Of a DNA stretch of 61,477 nt, positions 53,740-61,477 are shown piece after piece (positions within the stretch are counted from its first letter, which is position 1; each line of letters starts with the position of its first letter). The notes below the pieces were generated by a model. That model ran no database searches and had not been told where the DNA came from. It saw only the letters and a list, made by a program, of their open reading frames with translations. This DNA comes from an uncultured Opitutia bacterium. Its GTDB lineage: Bacteria; Verrucomicrobiota; Verrucomicrobiia; Opitutales; Opitutaceae. The translations under genes and the position numbers were made by a program. The DNA lies in the NCBI GenBank assembly GCA_903839035.1, contig CAIMAQ010000126.1, positions 1 through 61,477 of the forward strand. The letters run 5' to 3'.

Positions 53740-54405
53740 TTAGGCCGGGTCGGCTGGTTTCCTGGCGGACTCGGCCCGGTGGGGCGGGACCACGGCGCCG
53801 CCGGAAATGACCATCTTCATGCCGTCACCGACGGACATATCGAGCTCGGTGATCTCGGTGGGCGGGAAAAACAGGACGAAGCCGCTGGTGGGGTTGGGCG
53901 AGGTGGGCACGAAGACCGCCCAGAGCTCCCGGCCGGCGCGGGCCTGGGCCTCCGCCTGCGTCTTGCTGGTGAGAAAGCCGAGCGTCCAGACGCCAGGGCG
54001 GGGGTATTGGACGAGGACGACGCGGCTGAAGAGGTTGCGGTTTTGGGAGCCGAAGGTCGCGACGACTTGCTTGACCGAGCCGTAGACCGTGCTGACGCCC
54101 GGGATGCCGGTGATGACGCGCTCGCCGAGGTCGAGGAGGTACTTGCCGAACAGGTAGTGGGAGATGAAGCCAAAGAGCGTGATCAGGATGCAGACCACGA
54201 GGGTGACGGCGACGTCCCAGACGAAGGGAATGCTCTGGAGCCGGAGGGGCAGGACGAGGTCGAACAGCGGCCGGAAACTCCCGCCCACGACCCCGATGAT
54301 CCAGATGAAGCCATAGATGGTGACGGCGAGCGGCGCGAGCAGCAGGATGCCCGAGAAAAACGCGGTGCGGACGGTGACGATGTGCTGGGTCGAGCGGATG
54401 GTCAT
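53740..54405 (-). CDS. DUF502 family membrane protein
   Basis: This 221-residue protein has two hydrophobic helices near the start (FFSGILLLAPLAVTIYGFIWIIG and WDVAVTLVVCILITLFGFI). The conserved signature GERVITGIPGVSTVYGSVKQVVATF lies near residue 95, and VVLVQYPRPGVWTLGFLTSK near 125. ITELDMSVGDGMKMVISGGAVVP is near 190. These are typical of DUF502, which has no settled role. The end is rich in Pro/Ala. No partner gene suggests a task. Confidence 0.85.
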   Translation of the reverse strand: MTIRSTQHIVTVRTAFFSGILLLAPLAVTIYGFIWIIGVVGGSFRPLFDLVLPLRLQSIPFVWDVAVTLVVCILITLFGFISHYLFGKYLLDLGERVITGIPGVSTVYGSVKQVVATFGSQNRNLFSRVVLVQYPRPGVWTLGFLTSKTQAEAQARAGRELWAVFVPTSPNPTSGFVLFFPPTEITELDMSVGDGMKMVISGGAVVPPHRAESARKPADPA

Positions 54406-54473
54406 GGGTCGCGCCTAGGGTCGGTGAATCCCGCCCCGACGCAAAGTTTTTTGCGCGCCTTAAAGGTGCCGGG

Positions 54474-54502
54474 GTCGTTTTCACTTATTAAGTGAAACCG
54501 AC
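54474..54502. repeat. 14-bp near-perfect palindrome in the DUF502-ybeY gap
   Basis: The arms 54474-54487 and 54489-54502 match in 13 of 14 pairs around a single-base centre. The gap 54406-54641 has no gene; it also holds two perfect 7-bp hairpins (54578-54584/54589-54595 and 54617-54623/54629-54635). It may be an operator for the DUF502 transcript or a transcript-end structure for ybeY. Confidence 0.55.
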
Positions 54503-54641
54503 ATGGGAGGAGGGCGGGCGGATTAAATGGTCAGCCGAGGGAGGAATGTTCCGCCTGACCCCGGATCGGTTCTCCCCACCGGTCTGAGGACCGGTTCTTG
54601 CGATCGCCTGGGCCAACCCAAGGATCGGCCTTGGGCCGGCG

Positions 54642-55160
54642 CTAGCGGAGCGAAGAAAACACCGGGAGGGCCCCCGCGGAGCTCAAAAGCTTCATGGCCC
54701 GGGCCTCGGCGCGGCGCATCTGGCGCTTTTTGGCGGGATGGAGGTCGTCGTAGCCGGCGAGGTGGAGCCAGCCGTGGACAAGGTAGAGGGTGAGTTCGGC
54801 GGAAAAATCTCGGCGAGGGCCGACTTCGCGGATGGCGGCGTCGGCGGAGACGCAGATTTCACCGGCGGTGCCTTGGGTGGGATCGCCTTCGAAGGTGATG
54901 ACGTCGGTGGGCGTCGGGTCGGCCAGGAAGTCGGCGTGGAGTTGGGCGAGGGCGGGGTCGGTCAGGAACACCACCGACAGTTCGGTGGTGGGCGATAGGT
55001 TATGGGCGATGGGCGATGGGTTCTTTTTCGGCGAGGCGGCGATTCGATTCGGGCGAAAAGCCGCCAAGTTCGCGTCCAGGGTGTGGATCACGCGGGCCAC
55101 GGCGCGGCGGTTGAGGCGCAGGCGGGGATGGCGGTTGGCGATCAGGATTACGCGGGGCAT
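54642..55160 (-). CDS. ybeY: Endoribonuclease YbeY (rRNA maturation)
   Basis: This 172-residue metal-dependent RNase is needed for 16S rRNA 3' end maturation. The zinc motif HGWLHLAGYDDLHPAKKRQM lies near residue 139, and DVITFEGD near 87. The ATG at 55160 (MPRVILIANRHPRL) was preferred. An insert at about 44-59, encoded by heptamer array 54987-55020, lies between the first helix and the LSVVFLTD strand; most family members lack it. It is the last gene of the phoH-pgpH-ybeY order. Confidence 0.94.
   Translation of the reverse strand: MPRVILIANRHPRLRLNRRAVARVIHTLDANLAAFRPNRIAASPKKNPSPIAHNLSPTTELSVVFLTDPALAQLHADFLADPTPTDVITFEGDPTQGTAGEICVSADAAIREVGPRRDFSAELTLYLVHGWLHLAGYDDLHPAKKRQMRRAEARAMKLLSSAGALPVFSSLR
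54987..55020. repeat. In-gene heptamer array in ybeY (GGGCGAT-like)
   Basis: Heptamers GGGCGAT, AGGTTAT, GGGCGAT, GGGCGAT and GGG match the H2 left side (51983-52016) at 29 of 34 bases. It codes residues about 47-58 of YbeY (PSPIAHNLSPT). G3 tracts are separated by short loops. Confidence 0.85.
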
Positions 55161-55173
55161 TGAAGGCGGATAT

Positions 55174-55267
55174 GTGGCCCGCGAATCACGCAAAATGACG
55201 CGAAACAACAGAAGACGTCGGAGTGACCGTTTCAGAATTCGCGTTCATTCGCGTGTTTCGCGGCCAC
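55174..55267. repeat. Intergenic palindromic element G (9- to 10-nt unit)
   Basis: The left arm 55174-55204 and right arm 55238-55267 are imperfectly complementary (GTGGCC-CGCGAA type at both ends). The right arm contains the stretch 55238-55254 that also occurs, slightly changed, at 1-20 and, as complement, at 4361-4377. It lies between ybeY and the HD phosphodiesterase gene. Confidence 0.85.
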
Positions 55268-55278
55268 ATCAATCGGGC

Positions 55279-57642
55279 TTAGGCCTTGGCTTCGGTCGTG
55301 GGCGACTGCTCCGCGGCGGGATAGGCGACGCGGGCGTGGAGCATGTTGAGCAGCGTGAACTGGAAGCTGTTCTTCACCTTGTTCAGTTCCTCGAAGGTGA
55401 GCGGGGCCTCGTCCAGTTGGCCGGCGGCGATGCGGTCGCCGACGATGCGGTCGATGAGCGGGACGAGCTGGCCGGCGCTGACGGAGCGGAGCGAGCGCGT
55501 CGCGGCCTCGACGCCGTCGGCGAGCGAGATGATGGCGCTCTCCTTGAACTGCGGTTTCGGACCGTCGTAGCGGTAGGCCGCTTCCACCGGGGGCGCGAGC
55601 AGCGGGATCGGGTGCGGGAGGTTCTTGACCGGGAACGGCACCCGGGACTGCTCGACGGCGCGCAGGTAAAACGAGCGCACGAGGGTGGTGCCGTGGTGCT
55701 GCTGGATGACGTCTATTGCGGCGCGGGGCAGGCGGTGCCGGTTGGCGAGTTCCACGCCGTCGGTCACGTGCGCCTTGATGATCTGCGCAGAGGCCATGGG
55801 CGTGAGACCATCGTGCGGGTTAACGCTTTCGCGCTGGTTCTCGGTGAAATAGGCGGCATGGGGCGTCTTGCCGATGTCATGGAACAGCGCGCAGACGCGG
55901 GCGAGCAGCGGGTTGGCGCCGATGGCGTTGGCGGCGTTCTCGGCGAGTTGGGCGACGACGAGCGAGTGGTGGTAGGTGCCGGGCGCCTCGAGCTGCTGCT
56001 GGCGGAGCAGCGGGTGGTTGTAGTCGGTGAGCTCGAGCAGGGTGATGTCGGTGGTGCGCTTGAAGAGCGACTCCAGCACGGGCAGCACGCCGACGACGGC
56101 CATGCCGGTGAGCAGCCCGGTGGCAACGGCGGCGGTCATCTGGCGGGCGAGCGTGGCGAACGGCACCTGGTCGGCGAAACCGATGGGCAGGGCGAAGAGC
56201 GCGAGCGTGAGCCCGCCGGCGGCGGCGGCGCGGACGACGCGCCCGCGCTTGTGCACGACGCGGCAGCCGAAGATGGCGACGAGTGAGGCGAGGAAGGTAA
56301 GCACCACGAGGTCGAGCCGGTTGCCGTAGATAACGCCGGTGAAGATCGAGATGAGCAGCGCCATGAAGATGGCGGACCCGGCGTCGATCAGGATCGCGAC
56401 GATGAGCGGGGCGAGGGCGGTGGGAGCGACGTACGGCAGGGTCGAGGCCCAGGAGCCGTCGTGGATGAAGAAATCGAGACCGCCGATGGAGTAGACCAGC
56501 CGCACGAGCGCGAGATTGAAGATCGTAACGAGCGCGAGGAGGCCCAGCCGGCCGTTGCGCTGGAGGGTTTCGGCGTCCTCGAGCCGGATGTAGAGGACGC
56601 TGGCGATGACCATCGCGAGCACAAGGAGGATGCGGCCAAAGAGGGTGAGGCCCTCGTCAAACGCCGTGTCGGTGTGCTCGCGCAGGAAGCGGCGGTAGGC
56701 CATGAGCATCTCGAACTGCCCGGGCGAGACGCGTTCACCGGGCTCGATGATCGTCTGGCCGCGGGCGATGCTGACGAGCACGGGCTTCACCTGGCGGCGG
56801 GCTTCGGTTTCGCGGGCCTGCGTGGCGTCACGGTCGAAGGCCAGGTTGGCCGTCAGGCCGGCGCGAAAGAAGCGGAAGAGCGCCAGCGCGGTCGGGCGCG
56901 GCACGCCCTCGACGGCAAGGCTGACGCGCAGAAAGGTCATGGCCTCCTCCAGCGATTGAACGGGTCGGAGCGCGATCTCGCCGGTCGGTCGCACGACTTG
57001 GAAAACGGTGACATTGCCCGGGGCGAAGCCGCCGAGATTGTCGTCATGCACGCCTTCGGCGGCGATGTCGCGGAGGGCGGCGAGGCCGGTGTCGAAGAGG
57101 GCGGCGCGCGCCTTGCCATCACCGGCGGCGAGCACGGCGGCGACATCCTCCGCGTTGGCGTGATAGGGTCCCCGGGTATTGAACGCCTCCACCAAGGTGG
57201 CGAATTCGGCCCGGGGATCATTGAGCAGGAGGGCGTTGGCCGGATGGGTGCGTTCGAACCCCTCCAACTGCACGAGCAGTGCCCGGGCATTGGCGTCGAA
57301 GCGTCGGGACGGCTCCAAGTCGAGCCGGTAAACCGGCGGCAGGCGGTTGACGACCTGCTCGCCCGCGGCGGTGGTCTGTTCGAGACTCTGGTAGGTGAAT
57401 GGCGTCGCCGCGACGACCCGGACGGTGGCGAGCTGGTTGGGCAGGACGGGGACGTTGAGGGTGGTGAGGCCGGCCGAGCTGATGAGCACGATGGCGGCGA
57501 CCGTGGCGACGAAGATGAGCATCGCGACCAGGCGGCTCCGGTCGAAGAATTCGCGCGTGGCGGAGTGGGCCGGCGGGGTGCGACCGGCGCGGCGCGCGCT
57601 GAGGCCGCCGACGAGAAGCTTAAGTTGGTTGCGGACGGACAT
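55279..57642 (-). CDS. pgpH: HD-domain membrane protein, PgpH-like cyclic-di-AMP phosphodiesterase
   Basis: This 787-residue protein of the 7TMR-HD family has one N-terminal helix (SRLVAMLIFVATVAAIVLISSAG), a large extracytoplasmic domain (about 60-320), about seven helices (325-510) and a cytoplasmic HD domain (about 545-720). The HD core is ALFHDIGKTPHAAYF (588-592) with HHSLVVAQLAENAA upstream. Family members degrade cyclic di-AMP. A short insert (SRVPFPVKNLPHPIPLLAPPVE) follows the conserved HGTTLVRSFYLRAVEQ. Its place between phoH and ybeY is the widely conserved order. Confidence 0.92.
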   Translation of the reverse strand: MSVRNQLKLLVGGLSARRAGRTPPAHSATREFFDRSRLVAMLIFVATVAAIVLISSAGLTTLNVPVLPNQLATVRVVAATPFTYQSLEQTTAAGEQVVNRLPPVYRLDLEPSRRFDANARALLVQLEGFERTHPANALLLNDPRAEFATLVEAFNTRGPYHANAEDVAAVLAAGDGKARAALFDTGLAALRDIAAEGVHDDNLGGFAPGNVTVFQVVRPTGEIALRPVQSLEEAMTFLRVSLAVEGVPRPTALALFRFFRAGLTANLAFDRDATQARETEARRQVKPVLVSIARGQTIIEPGERVSPGQFEMLMAYRRFLREHTDTAFDEGLTLFGRILLVLAMVIASVLYIRLEDAETLQRNGRLGLLALVTIFNLALVRLVYSIGGLDFFIHDGSWASTLPYVAPTALAPLIVAILIDAGSAIFMALLISIFTGVIYGNRLDLVVLTFLASLVAIFGCRVVHKRGRVVRAAAAGGLTLALFALPIGFADQVPFATLARQMTAAVATGLLTGMAVVGVLPVLESLFKRTTDITLLELTDYNHPLLRQQQLEAPGTYHHSLVVAQLAENAANAIGANPLLARVCALFHDIGKTPHAAYFTENQRESVNPHDGLTPMASAQIIKAHVTDGVELANRHRLPRAAIDVIQQHHGTTLVRSFYLRAVEQSRVPFPVKNLPHPIPLLAPPVEAAYRYDGPKPQFKESAIISLADGVEAATRSLRSVSAGQLVPLIDRIVGDRIAAGQLDEAPLTFEELNKVKNSFQFTLLNMLHARVAYPAAEQSPTTEAKA

Positions 57643-57686
57643 GAGGTAAATTTTCGATTCCCGGACGCGGTAGAAGGGGGGGCGGA

Positions 57687-58697
57687 TCAGGATTTGCCGG
57701 CGGCACCGGTGTCCGGGTTCATCGGGTTCCGGTACTGGTCGTAGGCCTCGATGATCTTCTGGACGAGCGGGTGGCGGACGACGTCGGCGCCGCTGAAGGT
57801 GTGGAAGTCGATGCCGGGGATGTCGGTGAGGATATGGCGGACCTCGAGGAGGCCGCTGGCCTTGGAGCGCGGGAGGTCGATCTGCGTGATGTCGCCGGTC
57901 ACGACCATCCGCGAGTCCTCGCCGAGACGGGTGAGGAACATCATCATCTGCTCAGCGGTGGCGTTCTGCGCCTCATCAAGGATGATGAACGAATGGGAGA
58001 GGGTGCGGCCGCGCATGTAGGCGAGCGGGGCGATCTCGATGACGCCCTTTTCGGTGAGCCGGGCGGTGTCCTCGGGGTCGAGCATGTCGCCGAGCGCGTC
58101 ATAGAGCGGCCGGAGGTAGGGCAGGATTTTTTCGCGCAGGTCGCCGGGGAGGAAGCCGAGGGTTTCGCCGGCCTCGACGGCGGGGCGGGTGAGGATGATG
58201 CGTTCGACCTCGTTGCGCAGGAGGGCGGAGACGGCGGCGGCCATGGCGAGGTAGGTCTTGCCGGTGCCGGCGGGGCCGATGCCAAAGACGACCGGGTGGG
58301 CGAGCATCGACTGGAGATAGAGTTTCTGGCCGAGGGTTTTCGGGACGATGCTCTTACGGTTGGTGGCGATGACCAGCGGCTCGTCGATGAGGGCGCGCAT
58401 CTGCTCGCCCTCGCCGCGGGCGAATCCGTCGGCGATGCGGTGGAAGTCGGGCGTGCGGATGGTCATGCCCTGGCCGCGGGCCTCGTTGAGGAAGTTGAAC
58501 AGGGCCTCGGTACGGGCGATGGGGCCGGCAGCCTCGGTGGCGGACACGCCGTGGGCGGGCTCGATCTTCAGCCAGCCCTCCCGCGTGATCAGCTTCACGC
58601 CGAGGGTGCGCTCGGCGTGGGCGAGGTTTTCCTCGCGACCGGCATAGAGCGCGGACAGGTGGCGGGGACTGGGAAAATGGAGGGTCTTGGCGGGCAC
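57687..58697 (-). CDS. PhoH-like ATPase
   Basis: This 336-residue protein has a KH-like N-terminal domain and a P-loop ATPase. Walker A is FGIGPAGTGKTYLAMAAAV near residue 138. The RNA-helicase-like strand RIILTRPAVEAGETLGFLPG follows at 167, AYMRGRTLSHSFIILDEAQNA (Walker B) near 225, and VVTGDITQIDLPRSKASGL near 268. PhoH proteins often occur with YbeY and may act in RNA handling. It heads the minus-strand run phoH-pgpH-ybeY. Confidence 0.94.
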   Translation of the reverse strand: MPAKTLHFPSPRHLSALYAGREENLAHAERTLGVKLITREGWLKIEPAHGVSATEAAGPIARTEALFNFLNEARGQGMTIRTPDFHRIADGFARGEGEQMRALIDEPLVIATNRKSIVPKTLGQKLYLQSMLAHPVVFGIGPAGTGKTYLAMAAAVSALLRNEVERIILTRPAVEAGETLGFLPGDLREKILPYLRPLYDALGDMLDPEDTARLTEKGVIEIAPLAYMRGRTLSHSFIILDEAQNATAEQMMMFLTRLGEDSRMVVTGDITQIDLPRSKASGLLEVRHILTDIPGIDFHTFSGADVVRHPLVQKIIEAYDQYRNPMNPDTGAAGKS

Positions 58698-58700
58698 CGC

Positions 58701-58735
58701 AGAAAGTAAGAATTAAGAAGGAAGAATTAAGAGGT
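58701..58735. repeat. Single-arm heptamer array between phoH and the HIT gene
   Basis: Five phased heptamers (AGAAAGT, AAGAATT, AAGAAGG, AAGAATT, AAGAGGT) fill most of the 64-nt gap upstream of phoH. No opposite arm is visible. Confidence 0.7.
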
Positions 58736-58761
58736 CAGACCCGGAGCAACGGGCGCAGCGC

Positions 58762-59277
58762 TCATTTGCGCCTGGACCGTTTTGCTGGCTTAAGTTTCGC
58801 GGCGGCGGCGGAGAGTTTTTCCCAGGCGCGCTCGAGGGATTCGGGGAGGACGCGGGTCTGGCCGAGGACGGGCATGAAGTTGTTGTCGCCGTTCCAGCGC
58901 GGGACGATGTGGCCGTGGAGATGGGCGATGCTGCCGCCGGCGGCGGAGCCGAGATTGAAGCCGAGATTAAAGCCGTCGGGTTTGAGCGTGGCGCCGAGCA
59001 GGCGCTTGGCGAAGGTCATCGTCTCCATCAGGTCGGCGCGTCCGGCCGGGGTGAGCTGATCCAGATCGGACACCTCGCGAAACGGGACCGCGAGCAGATG
59101 GCCCGGGTTGTAGGGATAGCGGTTGAGAACGAGGTAGGACAGGCGGCTCCGGTAAACGATGAGCGCGGCCCGGTCGTCGCCCATGGCGGGCAAGTCGGTG
59201 AAAGGGCGCTTGAGCGCAGCGGGATAACGCGGCGCCTGAATGTAGTCCATGCGCCAATAGGCGTGCAGCTGCTGCAT
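58762..59277 (-). CDS. HIT family hydrolase (AP4A phosphorylase-like)
   Basis: This 171-residue HIT protein has the histidine triad AHLHGHIVPRW near residue 115, and RLSYLVLNRYPYNPGHLLAVPFREV near 44-70. The start MQQLHAYWRMDYIQAP resembles the N-terminus of AP4A phosphorylase-like HIT proteins. It was chosen (59277) over an ATG at 59361 that adds 28 less family-like residues. Members cleave dinucleotide or nucleotide-linked substrates. No partner gene is visible. The gap 59278-59564 contains only a degenerate 9-mer stretch at 59405-59429 and the TetR control region. Confidence 0.88.
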   Translation of the reverse strand: MQQLHAYWRMDYIQAPRYPAALKRPFTDLPAMGDDRAALIVYRSRLSYLVLNRYPYNPGHLLAVPFREVSDLDQLTPAGRADLMETMTFAKRLLGATLKPDGFNLGFNLGSAAGGSIAHLHGHIVPRWNGDNNFMPVLGQTRVLPESLERAWEKLSAAAAKLKPAKRSRRK

Positions 59278-59404
59278 TTTCAAAGGGCGGCGAGCAAAAC
59301 GAGCGGTGCCGGCAAAGTCAAAGAAAGGTCGGCTGGGAGGGGAATTGGGCATGAGGGACATCTGACGGCGCGAGGGAGACTTGGACGGTGGGGTGGGGTC
59401 GGAC

Positions 59405-59429
59405 CATAGGACGTAAAGGTCTTATAAGG
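59405..59429. repeat. Degenerate 9-mer stretch upstream of the HIT gene
   Basis: ATAGGACGT and AAAGGTCTT, then ATAAGG, form a loose 9-nt array in a comparatively AT-rich intergenic stretch. It may be a relic of another dispersed family. The evidence is weak. Confidence 0.35.
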
Positions 59430-59525
59430 CACACAGGAAGAATGGTTAAGGAATTATATGAGGTGGGCCTAAGTGGCTGGTTGGGCGTGATCTCTATGCT
59501 GGCCGACCTAATTCACGACTAGTGC

Positions 59526-59555
59526 TTGCCATTTGGTATGACGCTCGTCATTTAA
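59526..59555 (+). promoter_or_regulatory. TetR promoter with operator palindrome
   Basis: ATGACG-CT-CGTCAT (59538-59551) is a 6-bp-arm palindrome of the kind bound by TetR regulators. It sits between a plausible -35 (TTGCCA, 59526-59531) and a weak -10 (CATTTA, 59549-59554). The regulator ATG follows at 59565, so the transcript is nearly leaderless. Autorepression is inferred. Confidence 0.55.
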
Positions 59556-59564
59556 CCGCCTCCG

Positions 59565-60155
59565 ATGCGCTATCCCCCCTCCCACAAGCATGCCACGCGT
59601 CGCCGCATCGTCGCGGCGGCGAGTGCGGCGTTTCGCGAGCGCGGGGTGGAGGGCGTTGGCGTGGACGAGGTCATGCGGAGGGCGGGACTGACGCATGGCG
59701 GGTTTTATGCGCATTTCCGGGACAAGACCGAGCTGGTCGCGGAGGCCTGCGCCGAGGCGTTTGACGAGGCGGTGGTGAATCTGGACCGCATCGCGGCCCA
59801 GCCTACGGCGGCCAGTCGCGCGCGGCTTCTGATCGACAGTTATCTTTCCACCCACCACCGCGACAACCGCGGCTCGGGCTGCCTCGTGGTCGCAGTCGGC
59901 GCCGACATGGCGCGGCTCAGCGGCCCGGCGCGCGGGGACTATGCGCGGGGCTTTGTGCGGCACATCGACCGCCTGTGCGAGGCGTTGCGCCTCGCGCGCG
60001 ACCCCGGCGAAAACCGCGACCGCGTCACTTACCTGATGAGTTCGCTCGTCGGCGCTCTGATTTTTGCCCGGGCCACGGACGACCCGGCGCGCAGCGATGC
60101 GCTGCTGTCGTCCTCCCGGCGCATGCTCCGCAAAACCTTCGCTTTCGTCCCATGA
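59565..60155 (+). CDS. TetR/AcrR-family transcriptional regulator
   Basis: This 196-residue regulator has a helix-turn-helix at about 10-58: TRRRIVAAASAAFRERGVEGVGVDEVMRRAGLTHGGFYAHFRDKTELVAEA. This places it in the branch with THGGFYAHF (NemR/AcuR-like effector responders). The remaining helices form the ligand-binding and dimer domain, with one Cys in SGCLVVAVGADMARLSG. Its TGA overlaps the ketosynthase ATG by 4 bp, so both are coupled. The promoter palindrome at 59538 is its likely own operator. Confidence 0.9.
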   Translation: MRYPPSHKHATRRRIVAAASAAFRERGVEGVGVDEVMRRAGLTHGGFYAHFRDKTELVAEACAEAFDEAVVNLDRIAAQPTAASRARLLIDSYLSTHHRDNRGSGCLVVAVGADMARLSGPARGDYARGFVRHIDRLCEALRLARDPGENRDRVTYLMSSLVGALIFARATDDPARSDALLSSSRRMLRKTFAFVP

Positions 60156-61474
60156 ATCCTGCCTCCACTCCCGCCCGCCGCGTGGTCATCACCGGTATCG
60201 GCGCCGTCACTCCCTGCGGCAACTCCGCCCCCGAAACCTGGGCCGCGCTCATCGCCGGCCGCAGCGGCATCGCGCGGATCACGCGCTTTGATCCCACCGG
60301 CTGCACCGCGCACATCGCGGGCGAGGTGAAAAACTTCGATCCCGCACGGCCGCTGCCGGCGCCGCTGCACCCGCGCGGTCCCGGCTCCGACCCGATGACG
60401 CAGGCGATCACGCCGAAGGATGTGAAGAAATTCGGCCGCTTCACGCATCTCGGCGCGGCGGCGGCGGTCGAGGCGTACGCCGACTCCGGGCTCGATGCGC
60501 ACCGGGCCACGCTCGATCCCGAACGGATGGGCGTGAACCTCGGCGTCGGCCTCGGCGGCCTGCCCGAGATGGAGGCGATGCACGACACGTGGAAGGCGGG
60601 CGGCTTCCGGAAAATCTCCCCGTTCTTCATCATCCAGATCGCCCCCAACCTCCTGGCGGGCCAGGTGAGCCTGCTGCTCGACTGCCGCGGGCCGAACATG
60701 AGCGTCGCCTCGGCGTGCGCCACGAGCGGCCACGCGCTGGGCGAGGCGGCGGCGGCGATCGTGCGCGGCGATGCCGATGTGATGATCGCGGGCGGCGCTG
60801 AATCGACGGTGACGCCGCTGGGTATCGGCGCGTTTGCGCAGATGCGCGCGCTCTCGACGCGTAACGAAGCGCCAGAGCAGGCCTCGCGGCCGTACGAGAA
60901 GGACCGCGATGGCTTTGTGCTGTCGGAGGGCAGCGCGGTTTTTGTGCTCGAGGAATACGGCCAGGCCGTGAAGCGCGGCGCGAAGATCTACGCCGAGCTG
61001 CGCGGCTATGGCGCGACCGCGGATGCCTACCACCTGTCTTCGCTCGCGCCCGGCGCCGAGGGCTCGGCCCGGGCGATGCGGCTCGCGTTGAAGCGCGCCG
61101 GTATGGCGCCGACGGAGATCGACTATGTCTCGGCCCACGCGACCTCGACCCCGGGCGGCGACGGCGAGGAAGCCGCGGCGATCGCGACGGTGTTTGCCGA
61201 CAACAAGGCGAACCTGCACGTGAGCGGCGTGAAATCCATGATCGGCCACCTGCTGGGTGGCGCGGGCGCGATGGGCGCGTTTGCCGCGGTGCTGGCGATC
61301 CGCGACGGCATCGTGCCGCCGACGATCAACCTCACGAACCTGGATCCCGAGTGCGCGGCGACCGGCCTGAACTTCACGCCCAACACGGCGGTGCGGAAGC
61401 CGGTGCGCGCCGCGCTGGCGAACAGCTTCGGTTTCGGCGGGACGAACGCCTCGCTGGTGTTCAGCAAGGTGTGA
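60152..61474 (+). CDS. fabF: Beta-ketoacyl-ACP synthase II
   Basis: This 440-residue condensing enzyme of KAS II type has the thiolase-fold start RRVVITGIGAVTPCGNSAPETWAALIAGRSGI and the active-site Cys in NMSVASACATSGHALGEA near residue 190. The first His is in VSAHATSTPGGDGEEAAAI near 330 and the second in IGHLLGGAGAMGAF near 367; the end has NSFGFGGTNASLVF. It elongates acyl-ACP in fatty acid synthesis. A Pro-rich insert of about 25 residues (near 62-88) lies before TPKDVKKFGRF and is longer than in typical FabF. A second acyl carrier or ACP gene is not visible. It is co-expressed with the TetR gene. Confidence 0.93.
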   Translation: MNPASTPARRVVITGIGAVTPCGNSAPETWAALIAGRSGIARITRFDPTGCTAHIAGEVKNFDPARPLPAPLHPRGPGSDPMTQAITPKDVKKFGRFTHLGAAAAVEAYADSGLDAHRATLDPERMGVNLGVGLGGLPEMEAMHDTWKAGGFRKISPFFIIQIAPNLLAGQVSLLLDCRGPNMSVASACATSGHALGEAAAAIVRGDADVMIAGGAESTVTPLGIGAFAQMRALSTRNEAPEQASRPYEKDRDGFVLSEGSAVFVLEEYGQAVKRGAKIYAELRGYGATADAYHLSSLAPGAEGSARAMRLALKRAGMAPTEIDYVSAHATSTPGGDGEEAAAIATVFADNKANLHVSGVKSMIGHLLGGAGAMGAFAAVLAIRDGIVPPTINLTNLDPECAATGLNFTPNTAVRKPVRAALANSFGFGGTNASLVFSKV

Positions 61475-61477
61475 GGA

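Noticed and set aside
55279..57642. Pro-rich insert of the HD phosphodiesterase as another repeat invasion
   Set aside because: The DNA near 55590-55640 shows no tandem unit or opposite arm, so it is left as an ordinary variable loop.

Overview
The window is a GC-rich, densely packed bacterial chromosome segment that reads like a free-living Verrucomicrobiota genome, most likely near Opitutaceae. This is an inference from codon and GC character, gene content (PII-Amt-PII, PhoH-HD phosphodiesterase-YbeY, a four-gene hydroxyproline set, several S9 peptidases) and palindromic intergenic repeats; no rRNA or phylogenetic marker comparison could be run. Nearly all of it is core or metabolic coding sequence. 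No prophage, transposase, integrase or CRISPR array is visible.

Layout. 1-3645: ABC nucleoside/sugar-type importer (ATPase and two permeases). 3.8-12.8 kb: gamma-carbonic anhydrase, DHFR, a TPR protein with a decayed peptidase-like domain, a cyclophilin, an S9 peptidase homologue lacking its nucleophile, GmhA, RecF, a TSUP permease and RuvC. 12.9-22.5 kb: SulP transporter, hybrid PAS histidine kinase, ferrochelatase, GpmI, two small hypothetical genes and AspRS. 22.5-24.9 kb: ammonium transporter flanked by two PII genes. 24.9-29.8 kb: trans-4-hydroxy-L-proline catabolism (epimerase, D-hydroxyproline dehydrogenase, deaminase, alpha-ketoglutaric semialdehyde dehydrogenase), the last gene split by an in-frame TAG. 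29.8-37.4 kb: ThrRS without a TGS domain, CysRS, HemB, a polysaccharide-export-like protein, an acidic-tailed protein, PyrD and tRNA-Leu(GAG). 37.6-45.2 kb: a low-complexity conserved protein, a thioesterase, and a minus-strand run pyrR-pyrB-pyrC-CPBP protease-thiL-tsaE. 45.2-50.4 kb: intact S9 peptidase, divergent from a GntR/YtrA-type regulator with an ABC exporter. 50.4-59.3 kb: nuclease-helicase fusion, RecO-like protein, DUF502 protein, the ybeY-pgpH-phoH set and a HIT protein. 59.5-61.5 kb: TetR regulator translationally coupled to a KAS II-type ketosynthase.

The most striking non-gene signal is a set of unrelated short palindromic elements. Each arm is a degenerate tandem array of a 7-, 8-, 9- or 10-nt unit, and most are arranged as inverted repeats. 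They sit at gene borders, form the last codons of at least two genes, and one heptamer family (GGG-N-GAT-like, G-quadruplex-capable) lies in frame inside a helicase gene (three copies) and ybeY (one copy). Two secreted proteins also look like pseudoenzymes, having lost the catalytic residues of their families.
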